64,000 nucleotides of DNA, from contig OZ231127.1 of the NCBI GenBank assembly GCA_965153355.1, forward strand, positions 85,932,001-85,996,000, in the 5' to 3' direction. The notes below the pieces were generated by a model that ran no database searches, was not told where the DNA came from, and saw nothing but the letters and a program-made list of their open reading frames with translations. Numbering within the stretch: position 1 is the stretch's first letter; each line of letters opens with the position of its first letter. Source of the stretch: Flaccisagitta enflata. Its lineage: Eukaryota > Chaetognatha > Sagittoidea > Aphragmophora. This document shows positions 45,128-56,603 of the stretch, piece after piece. A program made the position numbers and the translations under genes.

Positions 45128-45771
45128 CTTTTTGGGCAGCGGCTTCAAAGGAGCCGATGTCCTGTAGGACACATGAGTAGACCTAGACATCGTCCGTCCA
45201 TCTATCCATCGTCCATCATCGTCATCCGTCCGTCCGTCCGTCGTCTGTCCGTCCCATCCGTCGTCGTCCATCCATCCATCCATCCGTCCGTCCATCCATC
45301 CGTCCCCCCCCAAAGCTTCTGAGCTTCATGATCCCGTTGAATAACATGGAAAATTGATGAAATGCAAAATTCCCATTGAATGATATAGAAAACTAAAAAA
45401 GAAATGAAAAAAATTGAAACTCCCATTGAATAACATGGAAAATTTACTAAAATGTAAAAATATGGGAAATCTCTATTGAAAAAAATGGAAAATTGACAAA
45501 ATTTTGAAATAAATGCAAAATTCAGATTGAATAACATGGAAAATTGACAATGAAATGGAAAAATATTAAATGTTCTCATTGAATAGCAAGGAAAGTAGCC
45601 CCAAAAGCCTCAAATGTGCCTTCTCAGGATGTCTGGAAATTCACCCCCGTGTCCTACAGGACATTGGCCCTTTGGGGCTGCTGCCCTGCTCTCACTCCAC
45701 TTTTGCAGCTAATCACTCCAAGCAGGGCATCGGTTACTGCTGACCATGTTTGATCCTTGGATGACTAGTTC
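45128..45771 (+). mobile_element. Family B, complete copy with AT-rich internal units
   Basis: TTTTTGGGCAGCGGCTTCAA, GCCGATGTCCTGTAGGACAC, (GTCCATCC)n, CCCCCCC, then about five ~55-60 bp units with CCCATTGAATAACATGGAAA. The inverted end is GTGTCCTACAGGACATTGGC, CCTTTGGGGCTGCTGCCC; the tail is GATCCTTGGATGACTAGTTC. Confidence 0.9.
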
Positions 45772-45945
45772 TCCTTCTTCTCCTTCTTTCTTCTTTTTGG
45801 CCTTCTTCATTGCCTTCTTCTTCACCCTCTTCTTCCTCTTCTTCTTCTTTTTCCTCTACTAAGTTGTTGCTCAAACCTAACTGTGTAGTACCGTGGTTGA
45901 TATACATACAGAAAAGTTTTTGTGGACAAAAACTTTTTGTGGACA

Positions 45946-46095
45946 AACAAGGCCGGATACATGGCAAACAGTTGCGGACAGGTGGGCAGGGGCAGAAATG
46001 CGCGTTTTCACACTTTCCAACTGGATCATTAAGGACCAATGGACCGACGGACCGATGGACCAACGGACAGACAAAGCCTCTTATGACAGCGTGCC
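45946..46095 (-). mobile_element. Family A copy
   Basis: AACAAGGCCGGATACATGGC, AGTTGCGGACAGGTGGGCAG, GACCGACGGACCGATGGACC and a diverged hairpin end CTCTTATGACAGCGTGCCCA. Confidence 0.8.
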
Positions 46096-46316
46096 CACAA
46101 AGCCAACATTTAGGGTATCAAAATGGGTCAAAATAGAAAACATACATGAGTGAAAATAGAAAATCAAGTGAATAAAAATGATTGAGATAAGAGATGCATA
46201 ATATTTGAAAGCAAAATTTGCATCCATTCAGCAAGAGACTAAGATTTAGCCTATGTTATTTAGGAAGGTTTACTGAAAATTTCTACAAATTTCTTTTTTG
46301 TCACTGACAAAGGGAT

Positions 46317-46457
46317 GGTCGAAATTATAAGTTTGCACAGAAAATGAAAAAATGAAAAAACAAAGAACATAGTTCTCTTCCCAAATCGTTTTTTGAGAGA
46401 ACTATGTTTTTGAAAATGCAAAATTTTTTTAGTTGTGGCTTTCTTATAATTTCGACC
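46317..46457. mobile_element. 141-bp near-perfect foldback
   Basis: Ends GGTCGAAATTATAAG and CTTATAATTTCGACC. The inner arms AACATAGTTCTCT and AGAGAACTATGTT are almost adjacent (loop about 15 bp). Confidence 0.82.
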
Positions 46458-46691
46458 TCAGAAAATAGAAAAAAATGTCAACAAAATTTTACTAAAATCT
46501 TCATTTTCTTGTCATTTGCTGTGAGAATTGCTTATCAAAAGGCAACTTTAAGCGTAAAATATGAAACAGACATACATAACAAGTGTATCCAGTGACAACT
46601 TGAGCAGTGAAAGCATTTGTAGATGGATGATTAGTCCATTATTGATGCAAAAGTGGGGTGAAGCACTTCATTTTTCCCTGGCAGATCTGAC

Positions 46692-46718
46692 GTCTTATAG
46701 AGTTGCGTGTCCGCAACT
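46692..46718 (-). mobile_element. Family A hairpin-end fragment
   Basis: CTTATAGAGTTGCGTGTCCG plus CAACTAAAAAG; only the hairpin terminus is present. Confidence 0.65.
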
Positions 46719-46991
46719 AAAAAGATTTTGTCATTAAAAGTCTTCAGTCGACTCGAGACTTTTTACCATTGGTAAACTGCAAATCTTGGCGCGGCTTTTC
46801 TCTTGCCAATGTTTGTTTTTATGTTTCCTTGGTAACACGACGCAGCATCTAGTTGTAGAGCACGGCATTACATAATGTGCAGAGTAACTGTTGCAGGTCC
46901 GTCTAAAGATTTTTTTTTTCTTTTTGCGATAGATTCAATTTGCTTGAATTGACAGGCCCCTGGGACTCAACTGTTACCAGTGCCCACAGAT

Positions 46992-47195
46992 AACAAGGCC
47001 GGATACACGGCTGCCAAAGTCGCGTGCGGGTGGGCAGGGGCCGTATTTGAGGTCACTAGACCATTTGGGCAGGAGCGGTGAGGTCAAAAAAGTAAAACAA
47101 ATAAAAAAAGTAAAATGGGGACCGACCGACCAACCAACCAACCGACCGACCGACCGACGGACAAAGCGGGGTGTAGAGTCGCGTAGCACGCGACT
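46992..47195 (-). mobile_element. Family A, full-length copy
   Basis: AACAAGGCCGGATACACGGC, AGTCGCGTGCGGGTGGGCAG, CATTTGGGCAGGAGCGGTGA, (GACC)n and the terminal AGTCGCGTAGCACGCGACT plus AAAA. Confidence 0.92.
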
Positions 47196-47698
47196 AAAAT
47201 GAGGAGAAATATGCCTCACTTGTAGCTGATCTAGCGCGAGATTTTAAGGTTTTTCATTACTCCCTTGACATTTCACTCCGCGGTCAAGTTTCTAAGGAAA
47301 ATCGTTTCCGGCTCAAAAGTTTGGCTTACGAATTCTGTCTAGAGTCAAAGCTTGTTACCCGCTCACTGATAAATTACGGTTCAAAGGATGCGTTACTTCG
47401 CTCATTTTTTTTTTCCTCAAGAAATGAGCCGTCTTGGGCATCCCCAAGACACATAATAGTCAACTCGTGATTACCGTTTTCTTATTGATATTCTTTTATT
47501 TATAGTATGGCTTTGCTGAAATCTGTATCAGTCTTTTTATTGTCTCATTGCTATATTCTTAAACTCATAATCTGCTGAGCTTCGCCTTCCGTCCTGTTAT
47601 ATTTTTCATGAAAATATTACCGGGTCATCAGCCTGAGATGCCGGATAATGTTAAGCTTTTACTCTGGCATGCCATGTATCATGGATTTCACACTGATT

Positions 47699-47880
47699 CA
47701 CAGTGCTCCGGATCCCACCACCACAAAAATTAAGTACCCGTCACCCCCCTATCAGCCCCTAATCACCACCCATTTACCTACACAGTGCTCCGGATCCAAC
47801 CACCACAAAAATTAAGTACCCGTCACCCCCCTATCACCCCCTAATCACCACCCATTTACCTACACAGTGCTTTGGATCCC
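47699..47880. repeat. 82-bp tandem repeat, 2.2 copies
   Basis: CACAGTGCTCCGGATCC recurs at 47699 and 47781, and as CACAGTGCTTTGGATCC at 47863; units also contain AAATTAAGTACCCGTCACCC. The first unit starts exactly at the insertion boundary. Confidence 0.92.
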
Positions 47881-47936
47881 TTGCAAGGCCACCATCCCTC
47901 CCACCTCCAAATTTTGTTTTTCAATTCATCATTTTT

Positions 47937-48169
47937 AGTCGCTGGCTAAGCGACTCTATAAGAGGCTGTGTCCGTAGGTAGGTAGGAAGGATGGTAACGC
48001 GAAAATTTGGATGACACGAATCTGACTGAAATCGTGATTTTCTGAGCAATAACGCCCCTGCCCTGCCACATTACAGCCCCCGCCATGTTCCATTCTGCCC
48101 CTGCCCTCCGCATTACTGCCCCTGCCCACCCGCCAGCGACTACTGATTGGTCGTGTATCCGGCCTTGTT
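47937..48169 (+). mobile_element. Family A copy with AGGT-type tract
   Basis: AGTCGCTGGCTAAGCGACTC, GTCCGTAGGTAGGTAGG, repeated CCCCTGCCCTGCCAC/CATTACTGCCCCTGCCC phrases, then GGTCGTGTATCCGGCCTTGT. The hairpin loop differs from that of other copies. Confidence 0.88.
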
Positions 48170-48523
48170 CAGAAACTCTTCACAACAATGACATCAGTCT
48201 ATTTGGTTCCTCTGGACAGCAACATCTGAATTCCCAGATCTTCCTTACCTTCTAGAATTTAAACCATTTTGTTTTTGCTAATTTGATTATCTCTATGTTT
48301 ATACTGATATTGAAAAAAAAAACATATTCAACATATGCTTCTGAGTTTTACTGCAATATGCCAATGTTATCGATCTATGTGGTTGTTTAGTTTTTAGTTA
48401 CGGGCGCATGACTCATGAACTTACTGACTGTCTCTATCATTCAGTACCGTCGCTGTTTCTCTTCATCATTCTGTATCAGCGACTTTCTTTGTCTGTCTCT
48501 TTCTTTGTTGCTGTTTTTCAGAT

Positions 48524-48736
<213 letters not shown>

Positions 48737-48865
48737 TTTCACTCTCACTCTCTTTCACTCTCACTCTCTTTCACTCTTTCACTCTCACTCTCTATCACTC
48801 TCTTTTACTCTCACTCTCTTTTACTCTTCCTCTACTTAACTCTCTCCCTGTTTCACACACTCTCT

Positions 48866-48974
<109 letters not shown>

Positions 48975-49447
48975 TCTCACTCTGCGTCTTTGTTGTCTTC
49001 TGCAAATTCTGTTGCGCATCTTTGTGCTTCTTCTGCTAATCTGCTTGTTCCATAAACTTATATGTCAACGTTTGACTGATAACTTCAGATATTATATATG
49101 AAATTTCGAAAGCTTACCCAGACCGGACGCCTTTTGTTGCTTGATAAGCTTAGAATTTTGTCGGAGAAGATTGATTTATGAAAATGCCGCCTCTTCTTCA
49201 AATTTCATGAGATTTGCTTGGCGCAAATTTGTATGATATCGTAAATCAACTTTTGGCTATATCTTCCTTCAAACTCAAAAGCGCAATCACGCGCATCACA
49301 GTCAAATCCGGAGAGTCAATTGGGGCCAGGGAGAGACAAGGAAAGTGCTGATTTTTCAAAAGCCTAGAAAAGCCTGCAACAATTTGGATTCCCATTACTT
49401 TATATGTGAAAAGAGAGAGAGACGATTATAAGAAAGCACCTATAATA

Positions 49448-50032
49448 ACAGGGTGTGCAAAAAAATCCGCACTCGTCATCATTTGTTCTAAAATGACACC
49501 TAGAAATTGAGAAATTCTATCAAACTAATGTTCAAAGTTTAAAATTAGGTTATTTTCATTCTTTGGATAAAGAGATAATGTAGATATGGTAGATAGCAGA
49601 GTATATTTTTAGACCAATAAAGATATAACTGTAATTTTACAATAGATTTTTCTCCTATTTATAAATATCTACATCTTGTCTAAATTTAATTAATATATCA
49701 TTCTTTGTTGGCGGAAACTCAACCTGCTTGACCTAACCTTCTCCTCTTGATGCATTTCTTCCAAAGCAATCCATCTAAGGGCCAAGGAGGTAGTTATAAC
49801 TTTCTTTTATTAGTAAACACAGCTCTGTCGATAAAATCTTTTCAAAATCTTATTTTTGGTTTCTTTTTAAATGCATAACTTGGCTATGTATTGAAATTGT
49901 ATCTGCTGTTCTTAATTTCTACTTTAAGTATAACTAACTGGGATACTCTGGTTCAAATTTCAACTTATAACTCCTATAAGAAGTATGGTTTCTTAGCATT
50001 ACACTGAGTGCGGATTTTTTTGCACACCCTGT
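49448..50032. mobile_element. Foldback element T5, TA target duplication
   Basis: Left ACAGGGTGTGCAAAAAAATC plus CGCACTC; right GAGTGCGGATTTTTTTGCAC plus ACCCTGT. TA at 49446-49447 and 50033-50034. It is 585 bp and nested in the 2.47-kb insertion. Confidence 0.92.
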
Positions 50033-50827
50033 TAATGGTTTAAAAAAAGATATTTGAAAAATTCTTTTTGGACTTCGCTCTCAGACGAGTCAACTGATGA
50101 CGTGAACTTAAAAAATTGGACCGCTGAAATGACTACTTTGGCTACTTATTTTTCATGACAATTTACTGTGTGATTGTCTCTTAAAGAGTAAAGATTGACG
50201 TTTTTTGTATCAAAATTTCATCAAAATCGGTCAAGTAGTTTAGATTTTACATGTTTTTAAGTAAAAAACAACCTTTCTGCCACTTCTGTTTTTTGATGGG
50301 AAAATGGAGGAATGGCGTTTTCCCCATTCCCTCTTTTTGCAATATTTTGTGCCAGGGACACAAGATTAGTCCTAAGTAAAAGGTGATTTGACAAATTTAT
50401 GAAACTACAGCTAATTTTTTTTCATACTAGACCATTAACATGTTCCCTAGCTCAAACTGTTAAAAAAAAGGGAAAAAATTGGAGACGCTCTCTTTCATGA
50501 TTTTTATTGAAAATTCTTCCATTGAGAGGAAATTAGTTTTTACTTCAAAGACTTGTAAAATCTGAACTACTTGACCGATTTTGATGAAATTTTGATACAA
50601 GAAACGTCAATCTATGCTCTCCAAAAGACAATCAGTATGAAATCCGAGATATGTGGCATCTCTGGGTAAAAGCTTAACAGAATCTGGCATCTCAGGCTGA
50701 TGACCCGGTATCATACTACAAAACTGCAGAAAAAACCACAGTTATATGATTTTCATCAGAATCATTTTTAAAAGCTCATTGATACCCTTGTACTCTTTTG
50801 GCTACAGCTTTTTTCAGCGTCATACTA

Positions 50828-51008
50828 AACAAGGCCGGATACACGGCTACCGAAGTCGCGTGCTGGTGGGCAGGGGCCATATGAAAGTTTACTAGACCAT
50901 TTGGGCAGGAGCAGTGGGGTCAAATAAAATAATAAAAAAAAGTAAACGTGACCGACCAACCGACAGACGGACGAACAAAGCGGGTTGTAGAGTTGCGTGC
51001 ACGCGACT
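50828..51008 (-). mobile_element. Family A, full-length copy
   Basis: AACAAGGCCGGATACACGGC, AGTCGCGTGCTGGTGGGCAG, CATTTGGGCAGGAGCAGTGG and the terminal AGTTGCGTGCACGCGACT. Confidence 0.92.
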
Positions 51009-51112
51009 AAGGATTTCTGAAATTAGATTTTAATACCCCATGCAATAACCTACATAGCTATCATGAGTCGCTCGCGTTACCATGCGATTTGCGGCCACAT
51101 ACGACGGTTTTT

Positions 51113-51323
51113 AGTCGCGTGCTACGCGACTCTACACCCCGCTTTGTCGGTCTGTTGGTCCGTTGGTCCGTCGGTCCGTCCGTCGGTCCATCCGTCACAC
51201 TTTACTTTTTCGGCGTTAATGGGGTTTTTGGCCTTACTGCTCCTGCCCAAATGCTCCACTGACCTCAATTATGGCCCCTGCCCACCCGCACATGCCTGGG
51301 GTAGCCGTGTTTCCGGCCTTGTT
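51113..51323 (+). mobile_element. Family A, full-length copy
   Basis: AGTCGCGTGCTACGCGACTC, GGTCCGTCGGTCCGTCCGTC, TTTTTCGGCGTTAATGGGG, CTGCTCCTGCCCAAATGCTC and the end GTAGCCGTGTTTCCGGCCTT plus GTT. It lies 105 bp from the previous copy, tail to tail. Confidence 0.92.
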
Positions 51324-51554
51324 TAAACTCATTCATTATTTCTTAATTTTTAATCAAATTTTTCTGACAAAAAAACACAATACTCGATAGTATTACGAAA
51401 GATCTACATGATTTTGAATGGTTATTTAGGTTACTGATGAATTTTGAGCAATGAATCGGATATACATCATGGTTTACAAATTCTGATAACTTTTTTTTCC
51501 ACTGCAATCCTCTTTATTTCCCGCTGACTTCTTGCCTACTGAGAATGTAGATAT

Positions 51555-51735
51555 CAGGCCTGAGAGGCCAGATTTTAGGCCTGTGAGGACCTGGGGGGAC
51601 AGACCGGTGAACAAAAGGTCCCCTTTGTACTACAGGACTTCCCTACTTCCTCTTACTCCAATTCGCAATCATGCAAAGCAGGGTAACTGGTATTGCTGAC
51701 CACATATTGCCCTTGGGTGACCTGTTTTTTTTTTC
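51555..51735 (+). mobile_element. Family B copy, 3' part (GGGTGACCTG-tail variant)
   Basis: 20-bp units AGGCCTGAGAGGCCAGATTT, CCCTTTGTACTACAGGACTT, TCATGCAAAGCAGGGTAACT, then GTATTGCTGACCACATATTG and CCCTTGGGTGACCTGTTT. Confidence 0.8.
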
Positions 51736-52290
51736 GGGCAAAGTCCTGAAGAACACGGGAAATCTGTCCATTTGTCTATTCGTTTGTACGTCCGTCCGTC
51801 TGTATGTACGTCCATCTACAGGGCTTTGTCCCCTTTGGAGTCCCAACCCAAATTGTATGGCCCAAATCCAAGCAAAATAGCCCAAATCCAAGCAAATGGG
51901 CCAAAATCGGGCTAGAACACCTGGAGGATGTTCACGAGTATTGCTTAAGCATTGCTTAGCAAGTCTTGAGCAATGCTTGAGCATGCTTGAGCAATGCTTG
52001 AGCAATGCTTAAGTGTTGCTAAGCAATGCTTAAGCAATGACCGTGAACACCCTCCAGAATTCCGGTCTGAGTTCTATATTTTTGGCCCCTTAGACCTATA
52101 TCCTGGCTTCCGAGACCCACATCCTAGCCTTAGAGGCCCATATCTTGACTTCTGATACCCAGATTTTGGCCTTGGAAACACAGGTTCTGGCCTTAAAGAC
52201 CTAAATCATGGCCTCAGAGACCCAAATTATGGTCGCAGAGACCAAGAATCTGGCTTCAGAGACCCAGATCCTAGCCTGCTTCCCCCTCAA
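51736..52290 (+). mobile_element. Family B-like copy with embedded palindrome
   Basis: CGGGCAAAGTCCTGAAGAAC, CTGTCCATTTGTC and GTACGTCCGTCC units, GGGCTTTGTCCCCTTTGGAG, then 20-21 bp units GGCCTCAGAGACCCAAATTA. A 120-bp palindrome lies inside (51920-52045). Confidence 0.65.
51920..52045. repeat. Palindrome with GCTTGAGCAAT units
   Basis: Left CTGGAGGATGTTCACGAGTA plus TTGCTTAAGCATTGCTTAGC; right GCTAAGCAATGCTTAAGCAA plus TGACCGTGAACACCCTCCAG. The centre is a tandem of GAGCAATGCTT units. Confidence 0.85.
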
Positions 52291-52479
52291 CTTAAATAAA
52301 GAATTACTTACCAGTAATGGCGGCTGTCCCCGTGAGGAAAAGAGTCGTAAGCATTGGTCACTTTTCTTTTATCTCTGGTCACTGCAAATCTTTTTATTTA
52401 TTAGATCAAATCAAGAGCAATTGTATGTATTGATTGCACTGAAAATCAGAGAAAGATAGGTCTTAGCCAAATTAGCTAG

Positions 52480-52890
52480 ATGAGCTAAACTGTTCAAAAT
52501 CGCTCTAATAAACAACCAGCTATGCTCACTGACATGTTTTTTGTATTTGCATGCTCACATCAAATATCTATTCCTTTATCCTATTAAAAATCGGATAAAA
52601 AGAACTTGAGCTAAATGAGCTAAGCGAGCAAAAATACTAAAAAACACCCTCACAGAAGAGCAGTTATGCTCACTGTCAAGCTTTTCTGTATCTGCTTGCT
52701 TAAACATGTATCAAAATATCTATTAATTCATCGCCTTTTTTTATAAGAAAAAAGATTGAGCAAAATGAGCTAAATGAGCTAAATGAGCTAGAATGCTCAA
52801 AAACGCCCTTCACAGATGACAAGCTATCCTCATAAACATGTCTTCTTGTATTTGCATGCTCAAACAAACTTTAATTCACTCCTTTATTGA
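52480..52890. repeat. Degenerate ~150-bp tandem, three copies
   Basis: CAGCTATGCTCACTGACATG (52516), CAGTTATGCTCACTGTCAAG (52661) and CAAGCTATCCTCATAAACAT (52820) are equivalent landmarks, each preceded by GAGCTAAATGAGCTA-type sequence. Confidence 0.7.
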
Positions 52891-53289
52891 TCCTACTTAA
52901 AATCATAAAAAATAAAAAAAATTCAATTTGAATTTTTCGTAAATAAATCGTTAAAAATTCACAACGCAAAAATTAGTTGTTGTAGAGCATTCTGCTTGGC
53001 ACCAAATGAAAGAGATTTATCAAATTTACTTACCCTATCAATTTCATTGGAAGCCCTAATCAGCTGGAACAGTTTCTCAACTTTCTCATAAGAAAATGAA
53101 AACCATGTTTCTCTTGAATATGTCAAAAAGTCGAAGACTTCGATTTTTTTCCCGATAACTATTTCAGTTCTGAATAGCTATTGACGATCTCATACAAAAT
53201 CACAAGAGAAAAAATTTCTTCCTAAGAAGAAACTTTTTTTTCCCTTATCATAATCCTGCCGTTTGTCATTTCTTCATGTTAGTCCGTTC

Positions 53290-53309
53290 TTCTCTTTCTT
53301 CTTCTTCTT

Positions 53310-53340
<31 letters not shown>

Positions 53341-53497
53341 TTCTTATTTCTTATTTATTCTCTTCTCCTTCTTCTTCTTCTTCTTCTTCTTCTTCTTCTC
53401 CTTTTTCTTTCTTTCTCTTCCTCATTTCTTCTTCTTCTTCTTTTTTTTCTTCTTCCTCATTTTCATTCTCATCAGTTTCCTCATTCTCTTCTTCTCT

Positions 53498-53542
<45 letters not shown>

Positions 53543-53612
53543 TTCTTCTTCTTCTTCTTCTTCTTCTTCTTCTTCTTCTTCTTCTTCTTCTTCTTCTTCT
53601 TCTTCTTCCTTT
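53290..53612. repeat. (CTT)n microsatellite
   Basis: CTT units with a more mixed middle; poly-Ser, poly-Leu and poly-Phe frames are artefacts. Confidence 0.96.
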
Positions 53613-53758
53613 CGAAGCGAGCACATTAAACCTTACCACTAATTCATGCCCTCTTAACTTGCTAAAAGTATACCAGTAATAGCGGCTAAGGCTAGCCGGA
53701 AGAAGTCGTTAATGATGTCTTGTTGTTGAGTTTGCGGTTTTTTTCATTTCGTGTTTTT

Positions 53759-53885
53759 AGGTGCGACAAACAACTCTATAACTGGCTGTGTCCGTCGGTC
53801 GGTTGGTTGGTCGGTTGGTTGGTCGGGTAACGCATTCATTCGGCGATCCATACGTCACACCTTATTGGCCTACTTGGCCGCGTTT
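53759..53885 (+). mobile_element. Family A fragment, hairpin end
   Basis: AGGTGCGACAAACAACTCTA, GGCTGTGTCCGTCGGTCGGT and GGTTGGTTGGTC units; ends before a CTGT microsatellite. Confidence 0.7.
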
Positions 53886-53934
53886 TTTTTACTTTGCGTT
53901 TCCTTTATTCATCCTTTGTTTTCTGCCTGCTTAT

Positions 53935-53987
53935 CTGTCTATCTGTATGTCTGTCTGTCTGTCTGTGTGTCTGTGTATCTGTCTGTG

Positions 53988-54018
<31 letters not shown>

Positions 54019-54074
54019 GTGTCTGTCTGTCTGTCTGTCGGTCTGTCTGTCTGTCTGTCTGTTTATCTGTCAGT

Positions 54075-54168
<94 letters not shown>
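53935..54168. repeat. (CTGT)n then (CT)n microsatellite
   Basis: About 35 CTGT units with variants, then about 45 CT units. Confidence 0.97.
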
Positions 54169-54170
<2 letters not shown>

Positions 54171-54213
54171 CCAAGATCAGTTTCTTTTATACATACATAT
54201 TTTCTGCTTATTT

Positions 54214-54369
54214 AGTCACGTGCTTCCGTCGCTTAGTACATCCCGCTATATCGGTTTGCCGGTTGGTTGGTTTTTGTTGTTGTTGCCCGCCCAAATTCTC
54301 TAGTGACCTTCTCCAGCACTGCTCCTGGCCACCCGAACGCGACTGGGGTAGCCGTGAATCCGTCTTTCA
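54214..54369 (+). mobile_element. Family A copy ending in a hexamer tract
   Basis: AGTCACGTGCTTCCGTCGCT, GGTTTGCCGGTTGGTTGG, CTGCTCCTGGCCACCCGAAC, GCGACTGGGGTAGCCGTGAA, then TCCGTCTTTCAG running straight into AGTTTT units. Confidence 0.85.
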
Positions 54370-54465
54370 GTTTTAGTTTTAGTTTTAGTTTTAGTTTTAG
54401 TTTTAGTTTTAGTTTTAGTTTTAGTTTTAGTTTTAGTTTTAGTTTTAGTTTTAGTTTTAGTTTTT
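54367..54465. repeat. (AGTTTT)n hexamer microsatellite
   Basis: About 16 perfect AGTTTT units. Confidence 0.97.
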
Positions 54466-54504
54466 GTTGTTGTCTTTGTTTATTCATAAAGCTAGAGACT
54501 TGTT

Positions 54505-54748
54505 ACATGTTGCCCATCCGGGGTAGCAATTTCATTTAAATACTGTCAAGAATATTGTGTACTTTTCGAGAAGCAATTTGACCGGTTGTTAAAATCCATA
54601 CCGGCCTTTTGTACGTGTATTTCCGCGTGTACAATAAACGCCATTCAATTAGAAAAAAAAAACTCAAATCTTGTAGAATATCTCGTTACTGAAAGAGACG
54701 AAACTAGACTAATTGACTTAGTGACTAAGAGAAACTGTGTGACTTTTT
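54505..54748 (+). repeat. Dispersed repeat family J, copy 1
   Basis: TGTTGCCCATCCGGGGTAGC, ACCGGCCTTTTGTACGTGTA, ACAATAAACGCCATTCAATT, an A run, then GAAAGAGACGAAACTAGACT. It matches copy 2 at 60217 across about 240 bp. It contains AATAAA about 18 bp before an A run, as in a retroposed transcript. Confidence 0.85.
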
Positions 54749-54830
54749 AGTCGCGGACACGCAACTCTATAAGCCACTTTGTCGGTCGGTCCGTCGGTCG
54801 GTCCGTCGGTCACTCTTCAAGGTTTTGGCT
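54749..54830 (+). mobile_element. Family A fragment, hairpin end, directly after J1
   Basis: AGTCGCGGACACGCAACTCT, ATAAGCCACTTTGTCGGTCG and GGTCCGTCGGTC units. Confidence 0.75.
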
Positions 54831-54879
54831 CACAATGAAGGTGGTTTGAGCCGTTTGGGGTGATTGCTGACAGGTTAAA

Positions 54880-55030
54880 GGCTGGGCAGATTTCAGTCCT
54901 GAGAGGGCCAGGGGGGACTGATGGACGTACGGATGGATGGACGGATGGACGGATGGGCGGACAAACGAAAGTTCCCCAGTGTTCTTCAGGACTTCGTCCC
55001 CTTTGGGTATTGCTGAGTGACCTGTTTTGT
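54880..55030 (+). mobile_element. Family B copy, shortened
   Basis: GGCAGATTTCAGTCCTGAGA, a GGACGGATGGACGGATGG tract, CCCCAGTGTTCTTCAGGACT, TCGTCCCCTTTGGGTATTGC and GAGTGACCTGTTTTG. Confidence 0.75.
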
Positions 55031-55292
55031 CGTTGTCGCTGTCGTTGTCGTTGTCGTTGTCGATGCTTCAGTTGATATTATGTGAGTTTGTGAGCGTGTG
55101 GGAGGGGGTTGGGGGTGGGGTTGGGCTGAGGGTTGGGCTGAGTCTTGGGGTTGAATGCCCCTGCCCACCCGTCCCAACGATATTGTGTTAGCAATCCTTG
55201 TTACTTTTCTTTTTTTTCCATCTTTTTTTTTCCTTCTCGACCTTCGAGCACCTTCCCGCTTCCAGGCAGCATCGGCGCTGCATGCAACATAA

Positions 55293-55525
<233 letters not shown>

Positions 55526-55620
55526 GTGTGGTCGTTGTCGTTGTCGTTGTCGCTGTTGTGGTTGGTGTCTTTGTTGTCATCATCGCCATTATGGTTGTTA
55601 ATGTTGTTGTTGTTGTTGTT

Positions 55621-55677
<57 letters not shown>

Positions 55678-55720
55678 GGTGGTGGTGGTGGTGGTGGTGG
55701 TGGTGGTGGTGTTGGTGTTG
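55526..55720. repeat. Mixed GTT/GTC then (GGT)n tract
   Basis: Interrupted GTT and GTC units, a second GTT run, then about 17 GGT triplets. Confidence 0.96.
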
Positions 55721-55975
55721 GATAGGAGAAGAAGAAAAAGGAGAAGGAGAAGCAGAAGCAGAAATAGAGGAAGAAGAAGAAGAAGAAGAAGAAGAAGAAG
55801 AAGAAGAAGAAGAGAAAGAAGAAGAAGAAGAAGAAGAAAAGAAGAAGAAGAAAAAAAGAGGAAGAAAGAGAAAAGAAAAAAGAAAAAAGAAAAAAAGAAA
55901 AAAGAAAAAAGAAAAAAGAAAAAGAAAAAGAAAAAGAAAAAGAAAAACAAAAGAAAAACAAAAAGAACAAGATGA
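55721..55975. repeat. (GAA)n and (AAAAG)n purine tract
   Basis: GAA triplets grade into AAAAGA units. Together with the GTT and GGT tracts it makes a simple-sequence block of about 680 bp. Confidence 0.96.
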
Positions 55976-56105
55976 TGATAGTAATGATGATGATGGACAT
56001 GAAGAATAGTAAGAAGAAGAAGAGTCTTTTAGCTTAGAATAGTAGCAAAATGTTATTCATATGAGGTGGAATAGGGACCTATAGGGGTGGAACAAGAAGT
56101 AAAAG

Positions 56106-56336
<231 letters not shown>

Positions 56337-56338
56337 TC

Positions 56339-56369
<31 letters not shown>

Positions 56370-56521
56370 GACAGACAGACAGACAGATAGACAGACAGAG
56401 AGAAAGAGAGAGTGAGACAGAGAGAGACAGTCAGATACACAGGGAGAAATCTTTTCCTCAGCAATCGAAAAGGGAAGTTATGTCCGGTGCATTAAAGGTT
56501 GAATGTTTCACTGCAATGATT

Positions 56522-56603
56522 GTCGTGTCGTGTGCGGGTGGGCATGTGCAGTGCTGGAGAAGGTCATTTGGGCATCCGGGCAGGAGCAGTAACCTCAACC
56601 ACT
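56522..56603 (-). mobile_element. Family A fragment
   Basis: GTCGTGTGCGGGTGGGCATG, GAGAAGGTCATTTGGGCATC and CGGGCAGGAGCAGTAACCTC: the region between the GTCGCGTGC motif and the tetranucleotide tract. Confidence 0.7.

Noticed and set aside
47699-47740. Recombination signal sequence (CACAGTG heptamer plus ACAAAAATT nonamer)
   Set aside because: The spacer is 17 bp rather than 12 or 23, and the opposite end lacks a matching nonamer, so no RSS claim is made.
54367-54465. Telomere-like hexamer AGTTTT
   Set aside because: It lacks the TTAGGG/TTAGG core, is short, and is attached to a family A end; an ordinary microsatellite is simpler.
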